Assembly (NCBI RefSeq): GCF_023016285.1
Contig: NZ_CP095413.1
Location: 5,408,501-5,472,500, forward strand
DNA length: 64,000 nt
Direction of reading: 5' to 3'
Origin: Muricauda sp. SCSIO 64092
GTDB taxonomy: Bacteria > Bacteroidota > Bacteroidia > Flavobacteriales > Flavobacteriaceae
Below the pieces are notes generated by a model. The model was not told where the DNA came from and ran no database searches. It saw nothing but the letters and a program-made list of their open reading frames with translations. Below are positions 46,797-55,249 of this stretch, piece by piece (the stretch's first letter is position 1; each line of letters starts with the position of its first letter). Position numbers and translations under genes: made by a program.

Positions 46797-46880
46797 CATC
46801 AACCATCAACCATCAACCATCAACTATTAACCATCAACCATCAACCATCAACTATTAACCATTAACCATTAACTATTAAC
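46797..46880. repeat. 7-bp tandem array, 12 units of YATYAAC, abutting leuD
   Basis: Twelve contiguous units: CATCAAC x4, TATTAAC, CATCAAC x3, TATTAAC, CATTAAC x2, TATTAAC. On the other strand the word is GTTRATR, close to the GTTRARG of the array at 34501. The last unit ends two bases before the leuD ATG, so the array occupies the whole place where a ribosome-binding region would be. Unit gain or loss would shift spacing but not any reading frame. Confidence 0.92.
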
Positions 46881-46882
46881 CA

Positions 46883-47479
46883 ATGGCATACGATAAATTC
46901 AATATACTCACATCAACCGCAGTACCACTACCGATTGAAAATGTGGATACGGACCAAATCATTCCTGCACGCTTCTTAAAAGCTACGGAACGTAAAGGGT
47001 TTGGGGACAATCTTTTTCGGGACTGGCGATACAATCCTGACAACACCCCTAAGTCCCAATTCGTATTGAACAATCCTATCTATGGTGGAAAAATTCTGGT
47101 CGGTGGCAAAAACTTCGGTTCCGGTTCTTCCAGGGAACATGCGGCCTGGGCAGTTTATGACTATGGTTTCCGTTGCGTGGTCTCCAGTTTTTTTGCGGAT
47201 ATTTTCAGAAACAACTGCTTGAATGTGGGCGTACTTCCCGTTCAAATTGGTCCTGATTTTTTGGAAAAAGTCTTTAGGGCCATTGAAGCCGACCCTAAAA
47301 CAGAGTTTAAGGTAGACCTGGCCGAACAGACTTTTACCATTCTTAGTACGGGCGAATTCGAAACATTCGGAATCAATGAGTACAAAAAAGAAAATATGAT
47401 GAACGGTTTTGATGATATTGACTACCTCTTGAACATTAAGGAAGATATCAAAACCTTTGCTGAAAGACGGCCTTTCTAA
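46883..47479 (+). CDS. leuD: 3-isopropylmalate dehydratase small subunit
   Basis: The 198-residue swivel-domain subunit pairs with LeuC. It shows NVDTDQIIPARFLK near the N-terminus, GKNFGSGSSREHAAWA (substrate binding) and FRCVVSSFFADIFRNNCLNVGVLP. Length is normal. The ATG follows the 7-bp array by two bases and there is no Shine-Dalgarno sequence, so translation may depend on coupling to leuC or on the array itself. leuA-like starts 8 bases downstream. Confidence 0.95.
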   Translation: MAYDKFNILTSTAVPLPIENVDTDQIIPARFLKATERKGFGDNLFRDWRYNPDNTPKSQFVLNNPIYGGKILVGGKNFGSGSSREHAAWAVYDYGFRCVVSSFFADIFRNNCLNVGVLPVQIGPDFLEKVFRAIEADPKTEFKVDLAEQTFTILSTGEFETFGINEYKKENMMNGFDDIDYLLNIKEDIKTFAERRPF

Positions 47480-47487
47480 AACTGCGT

Positions 47488-49002
47488 ATGGCAAGAACCA
47501 TAGAAATAATGGATACCACCCTTAGGGATGGTGAACAAACTTCAGGGGTTTCGTTTACGGCATCGGAAAAGCTGACCCTTGCAAAATTGTTACTGGAAGA
47601 ACTCAAGGTGGACCGCATTGAGGTAGCTTCCGCCAGGGTCTCCGAAGGCGAATTTCAAGCGGTCAAAAACATTACGGACTGGGCCAGTACCACGGGGCGT
47701 ATCCTTCAAGTGGAAGTTTTGACCTTTGTTGATGGTGGAGCATCCATAGCATGGATGCAAAAGGCAGGTGCCAAAGTACAAAACTTGCTTACCAAAGGGT
47801 CTTTGAACCATTTGACCCATCAGCTTAAGAAAACCCCGAAAGCCCATTTTGAAGGTATTGCAGAAGTAATCCAACTTGCTCAAAAGGCCAATATTGAGAC
47901 CAATGTGTATTTGGAGGATTGGAGCAATGGTATGCGAAACTCGCAAGAGTATGTGTTCCAGTTTTTGGACTTCTTGATCCAACAGCCGGTTAAACGGATT
48001 TTACTCCCCGATACCCTGGGAATTCTAACGCCTTCCGAAACCTTTGAATATATTGACATCATTGTTAAGCGATATCCCAATATCCATTTTGATTTTCATG
48101 GCCATAATGACTATGACCTGAGTGTTTCCAATGTAATGGAAGCGCTTAAGGCGGGGGCCTATGGTCTGCATTTGACCATTAATGGTATGGGGGAACGCGC
48201 TGGCAATGCCCCATTGGCCAGTACCATTGCCGTTATCAATGATTTTTTGCCGGAAGTGAGGACCAAGGTCATCGAATCCTCATTGTTTAAAGTGAGTAAA
48301 TTGGTGTCCACATTTACCGGCTTCGGGATTCCTGCCAATAAACCGATTGTAGGGGACAATGTCTTTACCCAAACCGCGGGTATCCACGCAGACGGGGATA
48401 ATAAGAACAATCTTTACTTCAGTGAACTGATGCCGGAACGTTTTGGGAGAAAACGGAAATATGCACTGGGCAAAATGTCGGGTAAGGCCAATATTCAAAA
48501 AAATCTGCAGGAACTGGGATTGACGCTAAACGAGGATGAACTGAAAAAGGTCACTGCACGCATCATCGAATTGGGCGATAAAAAGGAAAAAGTCACTAAA
48601 GAAGACCTGCCCTATATTATTTCGGATGTTCTCGATAGTAGCTCCTTTCAGCAAAAGGTGTTCATTAAATCCTATGTACTTACCCATGCCAAAGGATTAA
48701 TGCCCTCCACTACCCTATCCATAGAAATTGAGGGAAAGACCTTTGAAGCCAATGCCCAGGGTGATGGACAATTTGATGCGTTTATGAATGCCCTGCGCAA
48801 GGTATATGAGGAACAATCGAAAAAACTTCCAAAATTGGTGGATTATGTAGTGCGTATCCCTCCAGGAAGTAGTTCAGATGCCCTCTGTGAGACCATGATC
48901 ACCTGGAAGACCGCTAAAAACGATTTTGTAACCACCGGACTGGATTCCGACCAGACGGTATCGGCCATAAAGGCTACAGAGAAAATGTTGAATTTGATTT
49001 GA
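47488..49002 (+). CDS. Alpha-isopropylmalate/citramalate synthase family enzyme
   Basis: The 504-residue protein is a DRE-TIM metallolyase, which condenses acetyl-CoA with a 2-oxo acid. The N-terminal catalytic barrel shows MDTTLRDGEQTSGVSFTASEK, HFDFHGHNDYDLSVSNV and TINGMGERAGNAPLAS; the C-terminal allosteric domain runs from about residue 380. The gene sits with leuCD and leuB. The opening and the GEQTSGVSF motif are nearer to the group that includes citramalate synthases than to classical LeuA, so the substrate could be pyruvate or 2-oxoisovalerate. The damaged ilvA at 62105 makes the citramalate option worth testing. Confidence 0.82.
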   Translation: MARTIEIMDTTLRDGEQTSGVSFTASEKLTLAKLLLEELKVDRIEVASARVSEGEFQAVKNITDWASTTGRILQVEVLTFVDGGASIAWMQKAGAKVQNLLTKGSLNHLTHQLKKTPKAHFEGIAEVIQLAQKANIETNVYLEDWSNGMRNSQEYVFQFLDFLIQQPVKRILLPDTLGILTPSETFEYIDIIVKRYPNIHFDFHGHNDYDLSVSNVMEALKAGAYGLHLTINGMGERAGNAPLASTIAVINDFLPEVRTKVIESSLFKVSKLVSTFTGFGIPANKPIVGDNVFTQTAGIHADGDNKNNLYFSELMPERFGRKRKYALGKMSGKANIQKNLQELGLTLNEDELKKVTARIIELGDKKEKVTKEDLPYIISDVLDSSSFQQKVFIKSYVLTHAKGLMPSTTLSIEIEGKTFEANAQGDGQFDAFMNALRKVYEEQSKKLPKLVDYVVRIPPGSSSDALCETMITWKTAKNDFVTTGLDSDQTVSAIKATEKMLNLI

Positions 49003-49004
49003 AA

Positions 49005-49039
49005 ACGCCTATCGCCAATCGTTATTCGTAGTTCGCAAT
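49005..49039. repeat. Short degenerate 7-bp array, 5 units of WCGNNNN
   Basis: CG dinucleotides occur exactly every 7 bases at 49006, 49013, 49020, 49027 and 49034: ACGCCTA, TCGCCAA, TCGTTAT, TCGTAGT, TCGCAAT. It fills the gap between the leuA-like stop and the four-helix-bundle gene. Confidence 0.6.
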
Positions 49040-49058
49040 CAAATTTGACCAATTAAAC

Positions 49059-49412
49059 ATGAGAAACTATAAGAAATACAGTGTTTGGCAACTAGGTCAT
49101 GAAATTACTTTGGAAATTTATAAGATGACTAAGACTTTCCCTAAAGAAGAACTTTATGGTATCACTTCCCAAATGCGAAGGGCAACTTATTCAATACCTT
49201 CCAACATTGTAGAAGGCTGTGGAAGGGAATCCGATGCAGAGTTTAGACGCTTTCTTATCATTTCCCAAGGTTCTGCAAGTGAATTGGAATACTTTACCAT
49301 ATTGGTCCATGATTTGGAATATATCAACAATTCTACTTTTGAGATCGTTTTGGACAAAGTCAATAAAATAAGGAGAAGCCTGAACAATTTGATACATAAA
49401 ATCCAATCTTAA
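49059..49412 (+). CDS. Four-helix-bundle protein (S23/TIGR02436)
   Basis: The 117-residue all-helical protein matches the four-helix-bundle family first seen in 23S rRNA intervening sequences. The signature YKKYSVWQLGHEITLEIYKMT, GITSQMRRATYSIPSNIVEGCGR and FLIISQGSASELEYF is clear. Members turn up as single genes inserted between unrelated genes in Bacteroidota. Here it interrupts the leu operon in the same direction, between leuA-like and leuB. No role in leucine synthesis is known. The family may bind nucleic acid; this is unproven. Confidence 0.93.
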   Translation: MRNYKKYSVWQLGHEITLEIYKMTKTFPKEELYGITSQMRRATYSIPSNIVEGCGRESDAEFRRFLIISQGSASELEYFTILVHDLEYINNSTFEIVLDKVNKIRRSLNNLIHKIQS

Positions 49413-49475
49413 AACCTAAGCGAATATCATTGAGCGCAAAGCGAACGGTGATAAAAATTGAAAAACGAAAAACAA

Positions 49476-50531
49476 ATGAACCTAACAATTGCCCTTTTAG
49501 CCGGAGACGGTATTGGACCAGAAGTAATTGACCAAGCCGTAAAAGTATCGGATGCGGTATCCCAAAAATTTGGACATAACATCACTTGGAAACCTGCCTT
49601 AATGGGTGCTGTGGCCATTGATGCCGTTGGAGAACCCTATCCAGATGAAACCCATGAAATTTGTGCGGGCTCAGATGCGGTCCTGTTCGGGGCCATAGGT
49701 GATCCGAGGTTCGACAATAACCCATCCGCCAAAGTGCGTCCCGAACAAGGTCTTTTAAAAATGCGAAAGGCCCTTGGCCTTTTTGCCAATGTGCGGCCTA
49801 CGTTTACCTTTCCATCATTGGTGGACAAATCCCCATTAAAGAGGGACCGAATTGAGGGCACCGACCTCATTATTTTGAGGGAATTGACCGGAGGGGTCTA
49901 TTTTGGGGAACGGGGTCGTTACAATGAAGGAAATACCGCTTTTGATACCATGACCTACCACCGTTTTGAAATTGAACGTTTGGCTAAAAAAGGGTTCGAA
50001 ATGGCCCTTAAACGCGGTAAAAAATTGTGCTGTGTGGATAAGGCCAATGTTTTGGAGGCCTCCCGACTTTGGCGTGAAACCGTGCAGGGCATGGAAAAGG
50101 ACTATCCGGAAGTAGAGGTCACCTATGAATTTGTGGATGCTGTGGCCATGCGATTAATCCAATGGCCAAAGGGTTATGATGTCATTATTACCGCAAACTT
50201 GTTCGGTGATATATTGACCGATGAAGCTTCCGTAATTTCTGGTTCCATGGGATTAATGCCCTCTTCTTCCTTAGGGGAAAGTGTTTCGCTGTATGAACCC
50301 ATTCACGGATCCTATCCGCAAGCCGCAGGAAAGGATATTGCCAACCCTTTGGCGACCGTACTTTCCGCAGCCATGCTTTTTGAGGATTTTGACTTAAAAG
50401 ATGAGGCCCAGGCCATCCGTGATGTGGTCAACAAATCCTTGACCGAAGGCATTGTCACCGAAGATTTGGCCAATGGGGCCAAAGCATACAAAACTTCTGA
50501 GGTTGGGGATTGGCTGGCCAAAAATCTATAA
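49476..50531 (+). CDS. leuB: 3-isopropylmalate dehydrogenase
   Basis: LeuB oxidises and decarboxylates 3-isopropylmalate to the leucine precursor 2-oxoisocaproate using NAD. The 351-residue protein shows LLAGDGIGPEV, RPEQGLLKMRKALGLFANVRP (substrate arginines), RELTGGVYFGERG, DKANVLEASRLWRE and ANLFGDILTDEASVISGSMGLMPS. The ATG at 49476 is chosen over a TTG six codons upstream. It ends the leu operon and its stop overlaps the carbonic anhydrase start by one base (TAATG). Confidence 0.96.
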   Translation: MNLTIALLAGDGIGPEVIDQAVKVSDAVSQKFGHNITWKPALMGAVAIDAVGEPYPDETHEICAGSDAVLFGAIGDPRFDNNPSAKVRPEQGLLKMRKALGLFANVRPTFTFPSLVDKSPLKRDRIEGTDLIILRELTGGVYFGERGRYNEGNTAFDTMTYHRFEIERLAKKGFEMALKRGKKLCCVDKANVLEASRLWRETVQGMEKDYPEVEVTYEFVDAVAMRLIQWPKGYDVIITANLFGDILTDEASVISGSMGLMPSSSLGESVSLYEPIHGSYPQAAGKDIANPLATVLSAAMLFEDFDLKDEAQAIRDVVNKSLTEGIVTEDLANGAKAYKTSEVGDWLAKNL

Positions 50532-51346
50532 TGAAGATGAAACATTATCTTTTACCCCTACTAGGCATTGTCCTTTTCTGGGCTTGTAAAGATGGTCGTG
50601 CCAAGGCTACGGAGGCAGAAGGGGAAACCCATAAAGACACCAATCTTTCAGAACCCCATTGGGCCTATCAAGGTGAAATGGGCCCAGAACATTGGGCAGA
50701 GATTGAGAAGGAATCTGACTGTGATGGCCTCCGGCAATCACCCATAAACATCATTGATGTTGATACCGAAATAACAACATCCTTATCCCCAATTGAAATA
50801 TACTATGCAACCGACGTTAAGATTCATGATGTAACCAATAACGGACATTCCATCCAGTACAATTTTGAAAAAGGGGATTATATCATTATCGAAGGGGCAA
50901 AGTATGTGTTGCGTCAAATTCATTTTCATGAAGCATCGGAGCATACCATTAATGGCGTAAGGTATCCCCTGGAAATGCATTTGGTACATTTTAGTGAGGA
51001 GCGTAAGGATTTTGCCGTATTGGCGGTAATGGCCATTGAAGGTCAAAGTAGTGCACCTTTCGACTTTTTAGAGCAATATTTGCCCCTGAAAACCGGGGAG
51101 ACCAAAAATATTGATGCCAATTTTGACTTAAACCTGAACCTACCTGATAATCGTAGCTATTACACCTATAAAGGTTCCCTAACCACCCCGCCATGTTCGG
51201 AAACGGTAAATTGGTACGTTTTCAAAAACCCCATTACCGTTTCGTTGGAACAAGTCAAGGAATTGCAAAAACTAATGCCTCTGAACAATTACCGGAATGA
51301 ACAACCGTTGAACGGCAGAAAAATCCTAAGCTACTCCACAGACTAA
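50531..51346 (+). CDS. Alpha-type carbonic anhydrase lipoprotein
   Basis: The 271-residue protein has a lipoprotein signal (MKMKHYLLPLLGIVLFWAC) and an alpha carbonic anhydrase domain: HWAYQGEMGPEHWAEI, CDGLRQSPINI, zinc ligands in QIHFHEASEHTI and LEMHLVHF, then YKGSLTTPPCSETVNWYVF. It hydrates carbon dioxide at the cell surface or periplasm. It is coupled to leuB by a one-base overlap. Its last 149 bases form the left copy of the 197-bp direct repeat that bounds the inserted element; a diverged second copy lies at 57623. The gene is intact. Confidence 0.93.
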   Translation: MKMKHYLLPLLGIVLFWACKDGRAKATEAEGETHKDTNLSEPHWAYQGEMGPEHWAEIEKESDCDGLRQSPINIIDVDTEITTSLSPIEIYYATDVKIHDVTNNGHSIQYNFEKGDYIIIEGAKYVLRQIHFHEASEHTINGVRYPLEMHLVHFSEERKDFAVLAVMAIEGQSSAPFDFLEQYLPLKTGETKNIDANFDLNLNLPDNRSYYTYKGSLTTPPCSETVNWYVFKNPITVSLEQVKELQKLMPLNNYRNEQPLNGRKILSYSTD

Positions 51347-51394
51347 TATGAACGGGTCCCCAATCAATAAAGTTCCTCATAATACTGTTTGGCC
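51198..51394. repeat. Left 197-bp direct repeat (carbonic anhydrase 3' end plus glgP 3' tail)
   Basis: It matches 57623-57819 at a constant offset of 6425 bases with eight mismatches that I can count, all before 51296. The last 99 bases are identical. The copy includes the last 31 bases corresponding to the glgP 3' end, which are out of place here. Confidence 0.9.
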
Positions 51395-52043
51395 TGTTCC
51401 CCAAAAGAAATTCTGATGTAACCAATGGTCCGGTTTTTCACCTAAGCGAGCAGTTGGAAACCAATGAATCCATTTTGAACGGATATGATTGGTCCAGTAG
51501 GACGGCTAAGAGGCATCGAGAAGAGATATTGAAATTTCTGGGCATAGAGAAACCCAATGAATGACATTATAGAGAAGTTATCGATTTTTTGGTCGATGAC
51601 ATCTTCCCTTTTGGAAGTACAAAAACAGAAATTGAAAGCCACCCGGACCTATAGAGCCCTACAGGAATTAGAAAAGGCCGTGAAAACGATATTTCAGTGC
51701 AGATACCTTACCAATGGGAATATCCGAAGGGAAATCAATGAGGGCTTGAACGAGGTCGAAAACTAGAACCCTGAACCATTTTATCTTCTTTAGAAAGAGC
51801 GGGGAAGTTTCCTCAAACCATTTGGAAAAACAGGAACTGTTAGTATTGGCACTACACTTACTGCAAAACAGTCTGGTCTATGTGAACACACTGATGATCC
51901 AACGTGTGGTTACCGAAAACGGACTGATGGACAGGTTTTCAAAGGACGATTACCGAGCATTGAATCCCTTAATTCATGCACACGTGAACCCTCACGGGAA
52001 ATTTGAGCTAGACATGGACAAAAATCTTGGTCTGGCCATATAG
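51395..52043 (+). pseudogene. Tn3-family transposase remnant
   Basis: Translated pieces match a Tn3-type TnpA out of frame with each other. A DUF4158-like N-terminal piece (GYDWSSRTAKRHREEILKFL) ends at 51562-51564. A C-terminal piece ([19 protein letters not shown]…[10 protein letters not shown]) ends at 51766, and the last piece (LLQNSLVYVNTLMIQRVV … NPLIHAHVNPHGKFEL) ends at 52043. The catalytic centre is missing, so about two thirds of the gene is deleted. The 5' end is cut by the direct repeat. Confidence 0.75.
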
Positions 52044-52056
52044 GTCAATCATTCTC

Positions 52057-52191
52057 TGTGCCAACGGTCTAAATATGCGGAGTGCGGGATTTCAAAGCTC
52101 CAAGTTATCAAACCGCTAATCGGTTTAATAAATGTTTTTAGACCTAAATTTATCGCATCAACCCGCATTACGTATATTTTTTGTTGGCACA
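52057..52191. repeat. Cassette-boundary palindrome 1
   Basis: The outer arms are TGTGCCAAC (52057-52065) and GTTGGCACA (52183-52191). The inner arms, AAATATGCGGAGTGCGGG (52071-52088) and CCCGCATTACGTATATTT (52162-52179), pair with few mismatches. It would fold into a long hairpin and lies just beyond the 3' end of the gene at 52203. The word CCAACGGTCT is shared with boundary 2. Confidence 0.65.
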
Positions 52192-52202
52192 CGTTTGGTT
52201 AA

Positions 52203-52904
52203 TCAACAATTCATAATCTCCGATAATACTAATAAATGTTTTTCCTTATCTTCCTGTGATTGGTAATCATTTCGTTCTTTAATAAAATTTAAAACAAACT
52301 CACATATCTGGTCGTATAGAGGATTCTTATTCATTTTTGAGGCAATTATCTTTTTAAATAGCAATCCTTTTCCTGTTGTCAAATGAATTACCTCCCAATA
52401 GGTCTCCGGTTTAGCATTAATATATCTGTCAAGGTTTGATTCAGAATTATACAAGTTAAATGTTGGTAGAATATATTTCTTAAAAATGTCAACAAACTGT
52501 TTGGAAAGCTCTAAAACTCCCTTCTCATTAGCGTCAACTATATATCTATCAATATATTGAAACCAATTTCTTTTGGATATTCCATATTCATAATCCTTTA
52601 TCCTTGCGGCATTAAATGCCAATGTCGGGATTTTTTGTTTGTCAAAACTTACACCTACTGTATAAACTTTTGTATAGAATTCTTGCCAGACAGTTTCTAC
52701 TTTATCAATCCGTTTGCAAGCTGAATATTGAAGTCTAGCCTTTGCATCTATAATTGATTCCACTGAATCGTAGTAAATTGCTTCTAAACCAGCTTCTGTC
52801 ATTCTCTGGATCCTACCCTTATTAACCTCAAATCCATATTGTCCTAAAGAATTCTGAAGCTCGCTTTCAAATAGCAGGTTAATCTCTTCGTTATTTAATA
52901 TCAT
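52203..52904 (-). CDS. Hypothetical protein in cassette 1
   Basis: The 233-residue protein is soluble, mostly helical, with one N-terminal helix pair (INLLFESELQNSLGQYG) and a conserved-looking FNAARIKDYEYGISKRNWFQYIDRYIVDANEKGV. I do not recognise the family and give no function. The gene is flanked by GTTGGCACAC on the left (52183-52192) and GTGTACCAAC on the right (53010-53019), which pair with one mismatch. Confidence 0.65.
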   Translation of the reverse strand: MILNNEEINLLFESELQNSLGQYGFEVNKGRIQRMTEAGLEAIYYDSVESIIDAKARLQYSACKRIDKVETVWQEFYTKVYTVGVSFDKQKIPTLAFNAARIKDYEYGISKRNWFQYIDRYIVDANEKGVLELSKQFVDIFKKYILPTFNLYNSESNLDRYINAKPETYWEVIHLTTGKGLLFKKIIASKMNKNPLYDQICEFVLNFIKERNDYQSQEDKEKHLLVLSEIMNC

Positions 52905-53021
52905 GTTTTAAAAAAGTCACTTATATGAAGATGGTCTTTGATTTTAATTATTCTTTTCGTTATATCTTACATTAAAATCAGCAATTTATCGTTAATTCTG
53001 CTGGAAAATGTGTACCAACGG

Positions 53022-54634
53022 CAGTCTGTCTCAAAACTACCGTGATTAGTTGTTTATTTTAAAAATATATTAATTTGTTAGAGGGTTTTCCAAATGGATT
53101 ACCTAAAACTGAGATTCCGTTAAAACAAACACTCTGGTCATTATAAAAGCAAATAAGGTGTTTAAAAAATGCTTTTAAGACGGATATTTTTGGTTTCCAG
53201 CCTAGATTGAACATTCTTTTAAGGTTGTATGCTAAAGCTGTTAATCCAAAATCAGCACTGGCTGAAGCAATTCCTTTCTTTGTAATTATATAATCAAAAC
53301 CCCATTGCCTCTTTATCGTACCAAAGGGATGCTCTACAATGGCTTGTCGCTTTTTGTAAAGTCCTTGGTTATTGGCTACATGCTTTTTGTTGCTATCTAT
53401 GTACGATTTATACTGGCTACGTTGAACAATCTTCCCATTGACCTTTGAAGTTGTACAACTTGTCATTACTGGGCAAGTTTTACAAGGCTTGGTTTTATAT
53501 TGCTTAAACTTATAGTTTCTAGCCTTATACCAATTACCATTAGAGATTAGTTCTCTGTTTTTCGGACAAGTATAGGTGTCCTCTTTTTTGTTATAAATAA
53601 AGTGCCCAACATTATAAGTTGGGTCTGGTGCTTGGCTACTTCTGCCAATACCTGGTATGGCCACAAGGGTTTTTATTCCCAGGCAATTTGCAGTATAGAA
53701 CTCACTACCGGTATGATAGCCTTTGTCATAAAGTGCTGTAAATGTATTGGTTCTTAAAATACTTTTTGCTCTTCTAAGCATCATACCCATAGCCTTTTTA
53801 TCATTCTCATTGGTGAGTTTGTAATCAATAAGAAGTTTATGTTTATCGTCTACAGTCCTTTGGGCTGTATAGGTTATTTCGGTAATCGTTCCCCGAACAA
53901 TTTGGTGCCTGCTATCTGGATCAGAAGTTGATATTTGTGGGTTTTCACAGCTCTTATCCTGTTCCAATACCATTTGTATTTGTTGGTATTTATCTTGATG
54001 TACCCGATGTTTGTTTATCGCTTTTTCGATGGCTTTTTTTTCATCGCCATCGGCGGTAGCTAATGCCTCATTATACTCATCTAGCTTATTGTCTATATAC
54101 TCTAAATGGCGTTGTATTTTCTTTTTATTGTAATTGTTCTTTTTACTGTTCCGAGCTCTAAGTTTTGTAGAGTCACCAGCAATGAATATAGCTCCAATAA
54201 GATTAAAATCCTGAGCTATAGAAACACTTTCTCTAAAGACACGCTTTATGGCTTTGGGATTAGATTGTCTAAACCTAGAGATCGTATTATGATCTGGTTT
54301 AAGGTTTTTAAGTAACCACATGAGTTCTATATTACGAACACATTCCTTTTCCAATACCCTGGAAGAACGCATACGATTCATATAGCCATAGATATAAAGC
54401 TTAAGTAAATCTTTAGGATTATATGCTGGTCTACCTTGATTAGAAATAGTTGTAAAACCTAACTGCTCCAAATCGAGATTATCAACAAAAACATCAATAA
54501 ACCTTACGGTATTATCCCGATCAACCATATCGTCCAGACATGTGGTATATAATGTAAGTTGTTCTCGGGAGGCTCCTCGTATATAATTCATTATAATGTT
54601 TCTCTCTAATTCTTAATACTTTTGAGACAGTCTG
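53022..54634 (-). mobile_element. IS1182-type insertion sequence
   Basis: The 1613-base element ends in CAGTCTGTCTCAAAA (53022-53036) and TTTTGAGACAGTCTG (54620-54634), inverted repeats that match at 14 of 15. A 4-base duplication ACGG lies at 53018-53021 and 54635-54638. It contains one transposase gene. It is inserted in boundary palindrome 2 of the cassette array; removing it restores CCAACGGTCTCG, like CCAACGGTCTAA of boundary 1. Confidence 0.88.
53059..54591 (-). CDS. IS1182-family transposase
   Basis: The 510-residue DDE transposase shows the family N-terminus (SREQLTLYTTCLDDMVDRDNTVRFIDVFVD), GRPAYNPKDLLKLYIYGYMNRMRSSRVLEKECVRNIELMWLL, the catalytic Asp in FIAGDSTKLRARNS and the C-terminal PFGTIKRQWGFDY with its Glu neighbour (VEHPFG). 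A CPVMTSC cysteine pair is also typical. The frame is intact, so the element may still move. Confidence 0.93.
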   Translation of the reverse strand: MNYIRGASREQLTLYTTCLDDMVDRDNTVRFIDVFVDNLDLEQLGFTTISNQGRPAYNPKDLLKLYIYGYMNRMRSSRVLEKECVRNIELMWLLKNLKPDHNTISRFRQSNPKAIKRVFRESVSIAQDFNLIGAIFIAGDSTKLRARNSKKNNYNKKKIQRHLEYIDNKLDEYNEALATADGDEKKAIEKAINKHRVHQDKYQQIQMVLEQDKSCENPQISTSDPDSRHQIVRGTITEITYTAQRTVDDKHKLLIDYKLTNENDKKAMGMMLRRAKSILRTNTFTALYDKGYHTGSEFYTANCLGIKTLVAIPGIGRSSQAPDPTYNVGHFIYNKKEDTYTCPKNRELISNGNWYKARNYKFKQYKTKPCKTCPVMTSCTTSKVNGKIVQRSQYKSYIDSNKKHVANNQGLYKKRQAIVEHPFGTIKRQWGFDYIITKKGIASASADFGLTALAYNLKRMFNLGWKPKISVLKAFFKHLICFYNDQSVCFNGISVLGNPFGKPSNKLIYF

Positions 54635-54797
54635 ACGGTCTCGTATAACCGTCAGTTACGGGTTTTAATTTACTGTTTTTCGGTTAAGCACAGGCGTTAG
54701 CAATTCCGAGTGGATTCGTTTAAGCCTGCCCTGGGCGCAGTCGAAGGGTAGTCGAATCCGCCGTAATTGCGGATACATTGTTGTGAGCTGGCTTTTT
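54635..54797. repeat. Cassette-boundary palindrome 2, right part (split by the IS)
   Basis: TATAACCGTCAGTTACGG (about 54644-54661) faces CCGTAATTGCGGATA (54761-54775) as an imperfect inverted repeat. The left end is GTGTACCAAC at 53010-53019, beyond the IS. The right end GTTGTGAGC (54780-54788) pairs exactly with GCTCACAAC at 55250-55258. The middle has picked up a GGGCGCAGTCGAAGG repeat fragment. Confidence 0.6.
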
Positions 54798-55235
54798 TCA
54801 TTTAGGGAAGTCATATTCATTTTCGTTTTTAAATGGAACTCCCATTTCAAATTCTATTACTTTTCCAAATTCTGAGCGTAAAGTCAACCATAAGTTTTCG
54901 TTAAAATGTGTTTCAAAAAATTGGTAATCGTCAATTTCCCATTCAGTTATTAATTCCGAAAAAAGTTCGTTTTTCGCTTTTTTAATATCTAATCCGATTA
55001 TTTTACAACCATTAAATTCAGTTTGTTCATTTTTTGAAGTCAAATAGGTAAATCTGTCATTTTCATCGAGCTGAAAAGTCAACCGTATTTTTAAATCATT
55101 CCATTCAAGACTTTGTTCAAACTCGTCATTTTCATCGGTTACAATTCGGTCAGGTTCTCCTAAAATTTCAAGTATATCGTTACGATACATTCCGAATTTT
55201 ATATTTTCAAATCCAATTTTAGGTTTTATCTCCAT
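54798..55235 (-). CDS. Hypothetical protein in cassette 2
   Basis: The 145-residue soluble protein starts MEIKPKIGFENIKFGMYRNDILEILGEPDRIV. A segment of the form G-M-x-R-x-D-I-L-x-I-L-G-E-P-D is known from many small bacterial proteins with an SmpA/BLIP-like fold, but I cannot name the family. It is acidic, without signal or membrane segment. It is flanked by GTTGTGAGC and GCTCACAAC, a perfect 9-base inverted pair. Confidence 0.65.
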   Translation of the reverse strand: MEIKPKIGFENIKFGMYRNDILEILGEPDRIVTDENDEFEQSLEWNDLKIRLTFQLDENDRFTYLTSKNEQTEFNGCKIIGLDIKKAKNELFSELITEWEIDDYQFFETHFNENLWLTLRSEFGKVIEFEMGVPFKNENEYDFPK

Positions 55236-55249
55236 AGTTTTGGTAGCTT

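Noticed and set aside
46797..46880. Possible CRISPR array
   Set aside because: The units are 7 bases and contiguous, with no spacers and no cas genes.
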